From Salinithrix halophila (lineage in GTDB: Bacteria > Bacillota > Bacilli > Thermoactinomycetales > DSM-45169), in the NCBI RefSeq assembly GCF_042650125.1, contig NZ_JBHSAP010000007.1, positions 372,001 to 436,000 of the forward strand: a DNA stretch of 64,000 nucleotides, given 5' to 3'. The notes under the pieces are model-generated. The model did not search any database. It had not been told where the DNA came from and worked only from the letters and a program-made list of their open reading frames with translations. Of the stretch, positions 8,227 to 16,759 are shown piece by piece. A program made the translations under genes and the position numbers. Positions within the stretch are counted from its first letter, which is position 1. The number at the start of each line of letters is the position of its first letter.

Positions 8227-8866
8227 TCAACATTTCAAATGTCCATACGCCGAAACCACTTTAAAGTTCAGACGCATCTTAGATCCTACATGATATTGGT
8301 CCGTTAAATCCCCTGCGAAGGGCCATTTGACAATTTCCTGATCATTCTTTCTAAATCCGAAATATGTTGTCCCCAATGGTATAGTCTTTGAGGTCACGCA
8401 CTTCGGTTTTAAGCCCTTAATCATATACTTGTTGAGCCAGATCGGCAATTGTTAGACTCTCTGGTTTGGTAGAACTTTTGTTTTCTCGGTGTTCTTGTGA
8501 GGGGAGAATGAAGATTCCTCCGTTTTTCACAACTTGGGTTCTTACCTTCTGCCCTTCCTTGTTGATGACATAGATTGTATCGCCACTTTGTACAGAAGAG
8601 TAACTGACTGCATCGTCTCGCAACGCGATCCAACAATCCCGCTTTTCTTCATTGTTTTGGACATACCGGATGTCATACCAACCGGTAATTCCGGAGTGGA
8701 AATAAATGTGCTCGTTGTGGGTGACTGTTTTACTGATAATGTCTTGATCATTGGGATTTGTCACAATCACTGAAATATTCCCGGGCCAATTCACCCAAGG
8801 AGTTTGCACCCATACATCCGCTTCTTGATATTTGTTTTGGACCTGAAGATGATGTCTAGAATCTAT
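8227..8866 (-). pseudogene. Interrupted gene of unknown function
   Basis: Two minus-strand frames join to one broken gene. The upstream part (to about 8417) reads from EIDSRHHLQVQNKYQEADVW through GWYDIRYVQNNEEKRDCWIA to a premature stop. The downstream part continues in another frame (TIPLGTTYFGFRKNDQEIVK, then WPFAGDLTDQYHVGSKM) to the TAG at 8227. The 5' end is cut by the IS5 relic at about 8866, so the gene has one frameshift and one insertion. The surviving sequence has no recognised domain; its many aromatic and beta-type residues suggest an extracellular or surface protein, which is only inference. Confidence 0.5.
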
Positions 8867-8867
8867 T

Positions 8868-9650
8868 TCAAAATTTGGTTACCGACCAAAGGATGAGTGC
8901 CATAAAGCAGAAAGCCTTGTACATATGGACATACAAGTCATAACGAACGACCAAACGACGGCAGTTATCCATCCATGCGAAACAGCGCTCGATTTTCCAG
9001 CGCTCTCGATAAGCCGATCCCACTTGGATGGGTCGGCCTCGTTTGGGCTTTTGGCTCTTTATTCGGGGGATGGTTGGCTTGATTCCCCGCTTCCGTAAAT
9101 ACTGGCGGAAGCTCTTGCTATCATAGGCTTTGTCTGCCGCCAACTCCTGCGGACGATTACGGGGGCGGCCTCGCTTTTGCGGAACGCGGATCGCTTCGAG
9201 CGTTTTCCTTGCCAGAGTGATTTCATGGGGTTTTGCGCTGGTGACATGGATGCCGATCAGCAAGCCATTTCCATCCGATACCAGCATCACCTTGGATCCC
9301 TTGCCCGCCTTGGTTTTTCCTATTTTCTCTCCCCTTTTTTCGCAGATACAAAGCTTCCGTCCAAAAAGGCTTGGGTCCAATCCAGCTTCTGTTGTTCATC
9401 CATTTGTTGCAGGATCGCTTGCCAAATCTGCTCCCAGGTTCCATTTTCCGACCACTGGTTTAAGCGACGCCAACAGGTAACGGGGGAACGTAATGGGAAG
9501 GCATATCGGACCACGTACCACCCGTTTTTAGCACGTATAAGATCCCATTGAGGGGTTTTCCGGTCATCTGCCCGTGGTCGTCCCCGACCTTGCTTACGAG
9601 GCGGCAACAGCAGTTTGATCCGGTCCCACTGTTCGTGTTCATTCCGGCAA
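8868..9650 (-). mobile_element. IS5-family element relic with broken transposase
   Basis: The transposase is recognisable as IS5/IS427 type: WDRIKLLLPPRKQGRGRPRA, WTQAFLDGSFVSAKKG, the DDE-region segment ELAADKAYDSKSFR, and ERCFAWMDNCRRLVVRYD near the end. It lies in at least two frames (9320-9650 and 8868-9380). The segment after DDRKT matches the expected NGILYVLKTGGTWSDMPSHY only in another frame, so there is a pair of compensating frameshifts. A third occurs at AAAAAAGGGG near 9315. No clear terminal inverted repeats remain, and the 5' end abuts a cysteine dioxygenase fragment. The element is inactive. Confidence 0.8.
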
Positions 9651-9706
9651 AACATCGTTCAACCCTGGTTACAAAATCCATCTATCAACAACCCCTTTCT
9701 ATTTAT
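9648..9706 (-). pseudogene. 5' fragment of a second cysteine dioxygenase gene
   Basis: The minus strand here carries AAAGGGGTTG, then ATGGATTTTGTAACCAGGGT, TGAACGATGTTTTGCC. This aligns over nearly 60 bases, with about five in six identical, to the 5' flank and first codons of the dioxygenase gene at 26033-26092 (MDFVTRVERCF against LDFASRVEQCF). The match stops where transposase sequence begins. It is a partial paralogous copy cut by the IS5 relic. Confidence 0.6.
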
Positions 9707-10073
9707 TATTTTCTTATCACTCTATAATTATGATAATAAAAAGTATATTAAATTTGTTATAACAATGCAATCCTTATCTTCCGTAATCGTTGTCTTCCAT
9801 GTTGTAAACGGTTATCACCCGCTCACGTGCGGATCGGAGATATGCGCTCCATTTTGTTTCCTTATAGAAACTTTTTTTCCCCAGAGAAAGATTGATGTAA
9901 AACCAAGAATAAATGAGCTAGGACGATGTATAAGCGCCTAATTTGCATTTAGCAGTGTATACGGAGGTTTTTCAAAGCGAAACATTTGCTGTAGGATATG
10001 GTTAGTTTAGGAAGGGTCGTTTCTTGATTTTAACTCCGTTCCACCAACCTTTTGTAAAAAGGAGGACCCACCG
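9707..10073. other. Intergenic leader of the FAD protein operon
   Basis: No gene is seen. The stretch is AT-rich up to about 9780 and contains a small palindrome CGCTCACGTGCGG-type element near 9820. The ribosome site AAAAAGGAGGACCC lies just before 10074. No confident promoter could be assigned. Confidence 0.4.
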
Positions 10074-11597
10074 ATGGATCAGGGAGTGAAAATGGCCATT
10101 GTCGGAGGAGGAGCCGCCTGTGTTTGTTATTTTCATTATCTGGTGAAGTATCTCTTGCAAATGCGATCCCCCATCAGGGTTGAAGTGACCATATTTGAAA
10201 AAGAGAAGCAAGTGGGGCCGGGTTTGGCTTATCAAAAAGACTACCCCATTCTGCGGTTGAACCGCAGTTCCCAATCGATGTCGGCCATCGTGGAGAACCC
10301 TTCTCATTTTTGGTCGTGGTATCAGGATCACATTCTTTCCCGCACCCACGGGAAAGGGGAAGAGTTCCTTCCCCGCTCTGTTTTTGGACAATACCTTCAG
10401 GAAGTTTTTCACCAAACGATGCAATTGGCAAACCGAGAACCTCTTCAAGCCAAAATCGAATACAACGAGATCGTCGACGTAAACAAAATAAACCGAAAGA
10501 TCGAGTTGATTACGCAATCCGGAGAGTCTTCGCTGTTTGATTTTGTGGTGCTGTGCACGGGCCACAACCCCAGCCGCGACCCCTACCAATTAAAGGGAAC
10601 GCCCCGTTACAACCATCAACCTTATCCACTGCATGAGACATTGGAATCCATCCGTCCTGACGAAGAAATCGGAATGATTGGTTCCAGCTTGACTGCCGTG
10701 GATACCGCCCTCGCACTCCAAGAACGAAAGCATCAAGGGAGGATCCGGATGTTTTCCCGGCAGGGGCTGCTTCCGTCGGTGCGCATTAAGCATGCGCAGC
10801 CCCATCAGCTTCGATTTTTAAAACGGGAGGTCGTGTACCAGCTGGTCGAGAAGAAGGGACATGTCTTATTGAAAGAACTTCTCCGTTTACTGAAGCAGGA
10901 GTTTAATTCGTTGGAGGGATCGCGGGAAATGCTGCTTTCTCAAAAAACCAACGGCTCTACGGCAATGGAAAGACTGAGGCAAGAATTGTCTCAGTCCGAT
11001 ACTCGTGTACCCTGGCAGTCAATTCTTACCGCCACCAACGACATCATTGAAGAGATGTGGCACCATTTAAACGCCTATGACAAACGAATGTTTATGGAAC
11101 GGTTTCACCGCTATTTTATGACCATTCGGAATCCGATGCCGATTGTGAATGCTGAACGCATCTATGAGATGCTCCGGTCCGGCCAATTGATTGTGCACAA
11201 GGGCTTGAAAAGCATCCGGTACTGGGAAGGGAGTTTTCAAGTATCCTTGTCGGAGAAATCCACCCTGCCGATCACGTCCGATTGGATCATCAATGCTACG
11301 GGACCTGCACAGTACATTGTGGAAAAACAAGCTTCCCGGTTGGTTCAAACCCTGTTGGCAAAGGGGTTTGCAGTGAAAGATCCCTTTGGAGGCATTCAAA
11401 CCAATTTCAATACGGGTGCAGTTATCAGCCGAGACGGATATGCCGATTTGCATTTTCGAGCGTTGGGTCAAATCACCTGCGGAACCTATTATTATACGGG
11501 TTCCCTGGAAATGATCGCCAAGCGGTCACGGAAATTGGCGAGGGATCTATCCCACATGATCGAGGACAAGGTGATGGTGGAACAGGGTGTTTGTTAA
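10074..11597 (+). CDS. FAD/NAD(P)-binding oxidoreductase-like protein (COG4529 type)
   Basis: The 507-residue product begins with a Rossmann dinucleotide fold, MAIVGGGAACVCYFHYL (about 7-23). It continues with the Gly/Pro segment EKEKQVGPGLAYQKDYPILR, a second nucleotide-binding motif GMIGSSLTAVDTAL (about 198-211), and a C-terminal INATGP segment (about 405). This matches the uncharacterised COG4529/HcaE-like FAD proteins, which resemble N-hydroxylating and flavin monooxygenases. The start has AAAAAGGAGG 7 bases upstream. It lies 30 bp before an MFS exporter gene in the same direction, so the pair probably makes or modifies and then exports a small molecule. The substrate is unknown. Confidence 0.75.
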   Translation: MDQGVKMAIVGGGAACVCYFHYLVKYLLQMRSPIRVEVTIFEKEKQVGPGLAYQKDYPILRLNRSSQSMSAIVENPSHFWSWYQDHILSRTHGKGEEFLPRSVFGQYLQEVFHQTMQLANREPLQAKIEYNEIVDVNKINRKIELITQSGESSLFDFVVLCTGHNPSRDPYQLKGTPRYNHQPYPLHETLESIRPDEEIGMIGSSLTAVDTALALQERKHQGRIRMFSRQGLLPSVRIKHAQPHQLRFLKREVVYQLVEKKGHVLLKELLRLLKQEFNSLEGSREMLLSQKTNGSTAMERLRQELSQSDTRVPWQSILTATNDIIEEMWHHLNAYDKRMFMERFHRYFMTIRNPMPIVNAERIYEMLRSGQLIVHKGLKSIRYWEGSFQVSLSEKSTLPITSDWIINATGPAQYIVEKQASRLVQTLLAKGFAVKDPFGGIQTNFNTGAVISRDGYADLHFRALGQITCGTYYYTGSLEMIAKRSRKLARDLSHMIEDKVMVEQGVC

Positions 11598-11627
11598 CCA
11601 GGCCTTCAGAATGGGCGGTGGAATACC

Positions 11628-12848
11628 ATGAACCGAAAATTTCTCACTATGATTTTGATCTTGATGGTCTGCTTGCCTCAAGCTTCCATCGGTCTCTATG
11701 TTCCTTCCCTTCCCCATATGATGGTCGGGTTTCGCGCCACCGAAATGGAAATGCAGCTAACCATGAGCGTGTTTATGGCCGGTTATGCCGTCTCCGCGTT
11801 AATCTCCGGAATATTGGCGGATCGGTTTGGAAGAAAGCCGGTGGCCGTGATTGGATTGGCAGTGTTTGTGATCGCCTCCCTTGCCTGCCTCTTCGCCCCT
11901 CATGTATGGTTTCTCATTGGATCGCGGTTTTTCCAGGCCTTAGGCGGCTGTTGCGGCACCACGCTGTCCCGGGTGATGACGAGAGATACCTTTGATGCAC
12001 AAGACCAGGTCAAGGTGCTTACGTATCTTTCCATGGCCATTGCTGTCACCCCTGCGATCACACCCATGATTGGCGGATACCTGGAAACCTGGTACGGCTG
12101 GCAGCTTTCCTTCGCGGCCTTGGCGGGGGCGGGTACATTTCTGTTGGGGGCTGTTTGGTTCGGTGTCAAAGAAACGGCTCCCTCCCGGAATGAGCAGGCG
12201 GCGAAGGCGGGCGTCATCTTCCGGAATTACAAGCATCTGATGACCAACAAGTATTTTCTCCTTTTCAGTTTAACCATCAGTTTGACATGGTGTGCCTATT
12301 TCACGTTCATCACTTCTTCGTCCTTCGTACTGCAGGGAGTGATGGGAGCTTCCCCCATCTGGTATGGAGTAGCGTATGCCGTGGTTGTGGCGGGTTATAT
12401 GGTCGGTACCGCTCTGACCCGGCGTCTATCCAAGGCTTTTGAGTTAAATCGGATTATTTTGGTGGAAAGCCTGCTGGCATTTGCGGCTTCCGCCGGCATG
12501 TTGGTTTGGATCTGGTTTCAACCCCATTCGCTGTTGGGAATCGTTCTTCCCATGTCGGTGATGATGATCGGGATCGGTGGTATCTTTCCCGCCTGTCACG
12601 CCGCCGTGTTGAAACCTTTCGATGCCATCGCGGGAACGGCATCGGGATTGTTTTTCTTTTTGCAAATGATTTCGGGAGCGGTATGCGGGGTGATTATCGG
12701 TCTGTTCCACACCGATTCCGCTCTTCCCATGGTGTTGACGATCCATTTGTTTTGTTTGGCACTGCTTCTGAGTTTTTACTGGCTGGGTTGGAAAGAGAAT
12801 AGGAGCCTTTACCAAGAAGATCAAACGTCCACGCAAAAAGTGGTATGA
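11628..12848 (+). CDS. MFS transporter, Bcr/CflA drug-exporter type
   Basis: The 406-residue, 12-segment permease has the MFS loop motif GILADRFGRKPV between segments 2 and 3, and PAITPMIGGYLETWYGWQLS, the antiporter-type motif C, in segment 5. The Bcr/CflA subfamily exports chloramphenicol, bicyclomycin, or metabolites such as amino acids. A GGCGGTGG ribosome site lies before the ATG. It is co-transcribed with the preceding FAD protein and probably exports the product of that enzyme. Confidence 0.85.
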   Translation: MNRKFLTMILILMVCLPQASIGLYVPSLPHMMVGFRATEMEMQLTMSVFMAGYAVSALISGILADRFGRKPVAVIGLAVFVIASLACLFAPHVWFLIGSRFFQALGGCCGTTLSRVMTRDTFDAQDQVKVLTYLSMAIAVTPAITPMIGGYLETWYGWQLSFAALAGAGTFLLGAVWFGVKETAPSRNEQAAKAGVIFRNYKHLMTNKYFLLFSLTISLTWCAYFTFITSSSFVLQGVMGASPIWYGVAYAVVVAGYMVGTALTRRLSKAFELNRIILVESLLAFAASAGMLVWIWFQPHSLLGIVLPMSVMMIGIGGIFPACHAAVLKPFDAIAGTASGLFFFLQMISGAVCGVIIGLFHTDSALPMVLTIHLFCLALLLSFYWLGWKENRSLYQEDQTSTQKVV

Positions 12849-12991
12849 GATGAGGCGAAACGATTCACACCTCCTCCCCCTGGTTTCGTGACCTTTTTCT
12901 TTTCGACACTGGCTGAGGACACTGGGGAATCTTCTGGAATAACCGATCGAGAGTCCCTTCCTGTGACGAGTGCCTAATCGAAGTATCCGAT

Positions 12992-13174
12992 TTGAACCCT
13001 GAAGGATGCCATCCCGTGGCATGCAGTTGTAACCACAACAAAGACTGCGGCCACGAACTTGTCCCCCATGAAGACCATTACGATTATCTGGTAAATGGCC
13101 GACTCCATCATCTCCACGAAGATCATTGCGATGACCACGGTCCCATCGATATTGTCACCATTCAGAGCAGATAA
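12992..13174 (+). CDS. Small Cys/His/Asp-rich metal-binding protein
   Basis: The 60-residue product is dominated by potential metal ligands: CHPVACSCNHNKDCGH at the start, then HEDHYDYLVNGRLHHLHEDH and CDDHGPID. This pattern of Cys cluster plus HxDHxDY..HxHxxHxDHxDDHG recurs in short bacterial proteins linked to zinc or other transition metals. The reading frame starts at a TTG without a clear ribosome site, so the true start may differ or the 5' end may be altered. A good terminator follows 18 bases after the stop, supporting an expressed gene. Confidence 0.6.
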   Translation: MNPEGCHPVACSCNHNKDCGHELVPHEDHYDYLVNGRLHHLHEDHCDDHGPIDIVTIQSR

Positions 13175-13192
13175 TCGGATTCATATCCAGGG

Positions 13193-13227
13193 AAAAAGCG
13201 ACGGTCACCAAACCGCCGCTTTTTTTT
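13193..13227 (+). terminator. Terminator after the metal-binding small gene
   Basis: AAAAAGCGACGGT pairs with ACCGCCGCTTTTT (one mismatch) and runs into T8. Confidence 0.85.
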
Positions 13228-13328
13228 GTTAACCCCCAATCATTGTGAGGCTCTGCACCTTACAATCAAGTCAAACCCCAAGCGGCCCTACTCCCAGTCT
13301 ATGAAACGCAGACCTAAAGTTGATTCGT

Positions 13329-13584
13329 TTAGGTAAATTCCAATTTTTCCGGTATCCTCTGATGTTGTATATAATCTTCTAAGGATTGAGCCGGTGTCAC
13401 CTTGGATAAAAATCCTCCTTGTTGTTTCTGAAGATGCTTCACTAACCCCCGCGCCCAAGTCTCCCACTCCGATTTCCCTCGACGGTTTTCCTCCACCATC
13501 TGGGTCAAGTATTCAATCCTGCTTACTTTCCGTTCAAGCTCCGTTTGTAACTCCTGCACCTGTTCTTCCAACTGATCCCGTTGG
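13329..13584 (-). pseudogene. C-terminal coiled-coil fragment cut by the cassette
   Basis: About 83 residues remain, from QRDQLEEQVQELQTELERKV (heptad-like coiled coil) to SLEDYIQHQRIPEKLEFT and the TAA at 13329. The frame continues upstream only into cassette DNA (copy 2), where the reading becomes low-complexity and repeat-derived. The real N-terminus is therefore lost at about 13585. The original protein is not recognised. Confidence 0.55.
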
Positions 13585-13718
13585 TATCCTTTGGATAGAA
13601 ATAATAACGGCGGCAGGGTTGCACCCCCCACCGCCGGGTAGCTGCCGCAAGCAGGCGGCCACGGTTCACGAGAAGTAACCCGCGTTCCTTTGCCCAGGGA
13701 CGGGTTACTTCTTTATTT
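13582..13718 (+). ncRNA. Candidate antisense RNA, copy 2
   Basis: The sequence keeps the GC-rich stems and the terminator hairpin AGAAGTAACCCG/CGGGTTACTTCT seen in copy 1. The T run is broken by one A (CTTTATTTAG), so termination may be weaker. Confidence 0.45.
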
Positions 13719-13798
13719 AGCGCCCGATACGCAACGTAGACGGCTAATGCTTGGACAACAACACCAGCCACCTTGGCGATCAGGCTAAGAAGCTCCAT
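13705..13798 (-). pseudogene. Frameshifted copy of the toxin-like peptide gene
   Basis: The first 27 residues are identical to copy 1 (MELLSLIAKVAGVVVQALAV, YVAYRAL). One extra base, CTAAATAAAG here against CTAAAAAAG, then shifts the frame past the KKK-stop end. Translation would run on for 91 residues through the antisense region. The leader and ribosome site are intact. Loss of the lysine tail suggests an inactivated toxin. Confidence 0.6.
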
Positions 13799-13973
13799 GG
13801 CCTCACCCCCTCTCTGTAGAGGGTCAGCGTGGCCGCCCGCCCTTGGCTACTACCATGGTCTATTTTACCATATGTATTCGGAATTACGCATAAATTTTGA
13901 AAATCTCTTTCGATTCTCTTGGTTATGTTTTTCCAGCATACAAAAAACCACCCCAACTATATGGGCTGGTTGC

Positions 13974-14048
13974 TGGTGCTGATGGAGTGGCTCGAACTCC
14001 TGATCCCTTCATTATGAGTGAAGTGCTCTACCTTGTAACAAAAAGCAC
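13974..14048 (-). tRNA. Degenerate tRNA with CAT anticodon (pseudo-tRNA)
   Basis: The minus strand gives GGTAGAGCACTTCACTCATA, ATGAAGGGATCAGGAGTTCG, AGCCACTCCATCAGCACCA. This contains an anticodon stem-loop CTTCA-CTCATAA-TGAAG, a T arm with GTTCGAG, and a 3' acceptor ending in encoded CCA. The 5' third is damaged: only TGCT of the acceptor strand and a shortened D-arm side remain, instead of the ATCAGCA complement. It is a tRNA-Met/Ile(CAT) relic, of the kind left at element attachment sites. Confidence 0.6.
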
Positions 14049-14144
14049 AACAAAAACACTTAATCATTACCTCCCTACGCTAAGGCATTCTGCAATGGAT
14101 ATCTCCCTTGGAATTCCTGTAAAGAATGTAAATAGGTGAGCATC

Positions 14145-14771
14145 ATGGAAGTGTCCCGCATCAGTTCCAAAGGTCAAGTGACCGTTCCCAAGAGCATTCG
14201 TCAACTGCTGGATCTGAAGGAAGGCGACCGGGTCGCGTTTGTACAGGAAAACGGAAAGGTCGTTATCACGAAAGCGAGCCTGATTGCGTTTCAAAAACTG
14301 ACCGATGCAATCAGCAAGGAAGCACAGGAAAAGGGGATCACAGAGGAAGATTTGCTTCAGGGCCTGAACAGGTGCGAAAGGAGATATGGAATGAGCCCGG
14401 CCGGAAATAACTTTCGGGTGTTCATCGATACTAACATCTTGATCTCCGCCTGGGGATGGGAGTCACGAAAGCGAAAGATAGATCGACTCAGCGGAAGAAA
14501 TCGGGTGAATATCCTGTTGTTCAGTCTAGCTGTAGCGGGGTATCAAGTAGGGTACTTCACTGCCGTTGACCGTACGATGGTATCACCAGCTACGTTGCTC
14601 ACGGTGTGTACCGCTCCGCTGTTAGTCGCCCTTTTCGCGTGGGGATTTTTGAGAGAACGGATTCAGGAGCGAACCGGCATTGCTCTAATTTTGAGGGTCG
14701 AGAAGCTCTACTTTTGGCAAAGAAGCAATTGCGCTAATCAAGGAAAGCTTGGTCTCTATTTTTCTCCATAG
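14145..14771 (+). pseudogene. Chimeric relic: AbrB-type antitoxin + PIN start + EamA fragment
   Basis: One open frame strings together three unrelated pieces. Residues 1-80 are a complete AbrB/MazE-like DNA-binding antitoxin (RISSKGQVTVPKSIRQLLDL, KEGDRVAF). Residues about 83-105 are the first strand of a PIN-domain RNase toxin (NFRVFIDTNILISAW). Residues about 110-183 are the middle of an EamA transporter (LLFSLAVAGYQVGYFTAVDR, then APLLVALFAWGFLRERI). The ATG has AGGTGAG upstream, so the antitoxin part may still be made, but toxin and transporter are both truncated. The fusion points (about 14460-14472) are scars of deletion. Confidence 0.65.
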
Positions 14772-14812
14772 GAGAATAATTTTTGGGTTCCGTGCCGTTT
14801 TAAACCCTTTTA

Positions 14813-15607
14813 TTACCTATTTTTTATATATTGTATAATCAGATTCCTAAGCTGTCTTTTTGCCCTTTTGAGGTAAGCGTACAATGACTCTTTTTCCGCC
14901 TGTGATACATGCCAATCTTTTGGAATGGATAAGATCACTTTATATATTTTCTGATCCGGCAATTGCTCAATCATTTTTACGAACCGTAACAGCTCGTTTG
15001 GACTGTGAAGCTCGTTCATACACCACTGATAAAAATCATTCCATTTGAGTTTCTGAGGCAGGCAACTCAATGTATGTGGCGTCCATTTACAATTAGGTCG
15101 AACATCGTTTCGCGAAAAACTGTGACCATGATCAATCATATAGATTTGATAGCGTCCCTGACGGGAAGTCTTCTTTAAAAGAATATTCCTTACCTTCCGG
15201 TCGATGTTACTGACCCATTGATCAAACACAATAATTCCAGCTAATTGTCTACCGTTGATGATGCACCGTCTGTTCGGGAGGCAGCGTTTAGCATGTTCCC
15301 GTACACAATTGTCTATAAATCTGCTTGCGAATTGATGGCCGGGTGCAAATTTGTATGGGGATAAGTTCGCCCGGATAAACGTTTGTGGGATATATACAAT
15401 TTGAAATTGGGGCACAGGAAGGTGCAGCATTCGGGCCAATCTCCCTGCAACGTACTCGTTGACAAGCGATCTGGTTCCCTGTATGGAATTATTTTTAAAT
15501 TTGACCGCATACTTGAAGCCATCACTCATGAGGATCAGCTGGGGTCGGGAACTCCCTCTTAGCATTCTCTGGATGTACCTGACCGGTCGGATTATCATAT
15601 TTCCCAT
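14813..15607 (-). CDS. HipA-like kinase-fold protein
   Basis: The 264-residue protein has the short HipA-type (HipA_2) kinase pattern. YAVKFKNN holds the presumed ATP-binding Lys near residue 35. FDQWVSNIDRKVRNILL (about 127-143) supplies the D..N.D...N catalytic-loop pattern, and MIDHGHSFS (about 156-164) the metal-binding Asp. No antitoxin HipB gene is adjacent. It sits 17 bp downstream of a YheC/YheD-type gene in the same direction, with AAGGTGA before its start, so the pair forms an operon. A spore-related role is suggested only by that neighbour. Confidence 0.75.
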   Translation of the reverse strand: MGNMIIRPVRYIQRMLRGSSRPQLILMSDGFKYAVKFKNNSIQGTRSLVNEYVAGRLARMLHLPVPQFQIVYIPQTFIRANLSPYKFAPGHQFASRFIDNCVREHAKRCLPNRRCIINGRQLAGIIVFDQWVSNIDRKVRNILLKKTSRQGRYQIYMIDHGHSFSRNDVRPNCKWTPHTLSCLPQKLKWNDFYQWCMNELHSPNELLRFVKMIEQLPDQKIYKVILSIPKDWHVSQAEKESLYAYLKRAKRQLRNLIIQYIKNR

Positions 15608-15624
15608 CGTTTCAAATCACCTTC

Positions 15625-16701
15625 TCATCGACTCTGGAACAACAGATATTTTGCGTAACGCATGGGATTATAGTAAGTGTTTTTAAACATTTTCATTTCC
15701 CCAGCTGTTTGAAAAGAGTATCGCAAATCTCGAAAATTTACTTCGATCAACCAGGGATGGCCCTGTTGATCGACCCCTATGTCCAGACCCGCATCAGCAA
15801 AAGCCGGATACGCCTTTTCCAAAGTTCGGCATATATCTAAAGCCAATCGCCTGACCTTTCCAAGGATGATCTGAGGGTTTTGATTCGGAAAAGCGTGCTG
15901 CAAAACGGTGGGTGCCGGAACGGCCTTCCCGTTTTGCGAGAGATTCGTCAGTTTTGTCTTTCGCTGTGCCACCTTGGCCGTTTCACCACTGATTTGCCAC
16001 TCGCCTTTTCTCCCTTTTTGAACGGATACCCGTAAGTCAAAAGAAGATCCATGGTATTTCGCTAATGAGATCCCTTGTTGAATTAGAAATTGATGGTTGA
16101 TTAAGCGTTGTTTCGCCAGTGCCTGCTTCAGTTGAACCTTGGAAAGCAAACGTGTTCTCCCTTTATAGGGTCGGAATAGATAATGATTATTCCCGGTTGA
16201 TTGGATGTGGGAAATCCCCTTCCCGAGTGATCCGATCGCCGGTTTAATGAAAACGACGGGATAATTCTCAAGCAGTTTAAGGCCTTGCACAGCACAGAGT
16301 TTTAGAGTCACCGGGAGATGAGATTGAAGACGAGGGTTTCTGTTCAGTAAAAGATGAATCCTCCATTTGTTTCGGTTAATCTCTGGATTAAACAATCGTC
16401 TGCCCAACAGACGGGAAAGAGCTTTTAGTTTTGGGGAACGGGTCAGAACCCGATTGTGTACGACGTAGGGAAGGGAGCAAACAGTTGGTACATAGCGTTG
16501 TACGGACGGCTTCCAAACGAAACCTCTTACCTGTCTATTCTTTAAATACAACCCTTTAAAATCAAAAAGAATGGGTAATACACCGTTATTCATGCCATAT
16601 TCATAATAAATACGTACTTTCTCATAAGTTGGTACTCCCCTGATGATATTTTGTAGTAAAGGTGTTTCCAATAAAATTCCGATCTTAGGTTGATTGCGCA
16701 A
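15625..16701 (-). CDS. YheC/YheD-type ATP-grasp protein (spore coat-associated family)
   Basis: The 358-residue product resembles the YheC/YheD endospore coat-associated proteins. It has an N-terminal domain (KIGILLETPLL, VRIYYEYGMNNGVLPILFDF) and a C-terminal ATP-grasp domain with VVFIKPAIGSLGKGISHIQS (about 170-190), FDLRVSVQKG and the metal-binding WLIEVNF near the end. A TTG start at 16701 is preferred because AGAGGGGGG lies 6 bases upstream; ATG codons further out have no such site. The substrate is unknown. It leads the operon with the HipA-like gene. Confidence 0.8.
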   Translation of the reverse strand: MRNQPKIGILLETPLLQNIIRGVPTYEKVRIYYEYGMNNGVLPILFDFKGLYLKNRQVRGFVWKPSVQRYVPTVCSLPYVVHNRVLTRSPKLKALSRLLGRRLFNPEINRNKWRIHLLLNRNPRLQSHLPVTLKLCAVQGLKLLENYPVVFIKPAIGSLGKGISHIQSTGNNHYLFRPYKGRTRLLSKVQLKQALAKQRLINHQFLIQQGISLAKYHGSSFDLRVSVQKGRKGEWQISGETAKVAQRKTKLTNLSQNGKAVPAPTVLQHAFPNQNPQIILGKVRRLALDICRTLEKAYPAFADAGLDIGVDQQGHPWLIEVNFRDLRYSFQTAGEMKMFKNTYYNPMRYAKYLLFQSR

Positions 16702-16759
16702 AAAAAACCCCCCTCTTGCTTGGCTCATACTACAACATATGTACAAAAATTCAGATGGC

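Larger units (their letters stand above)
13582..13872. repeat. Copy 2 of the toxin/antisense cassette
   Basis: The unit is the same as 7892-8183, with the same limits and orientation. It differs by one inserted base in the peptide frame and a 2-base deletion in the antisense loop region. Its left edge coincides with the truncation point of the coiled-coil gene. Confidence 0.85.

Noticed and set aside
9300..9330. AAAAAAGGGG as a programmed -1 frameshift site in the IS5 transposase
   Set aside because: Other frameshifts upstream (after DDRKT and back) and missing terminal repeats show general decay; loss of one base explains the shift more simply.
13394..13678. Plus-strand frame across the coiled-coil fragment and cassette
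   Set aside because: It is antisense to a protein-like coiled coil and is made partly of repeat sequence.
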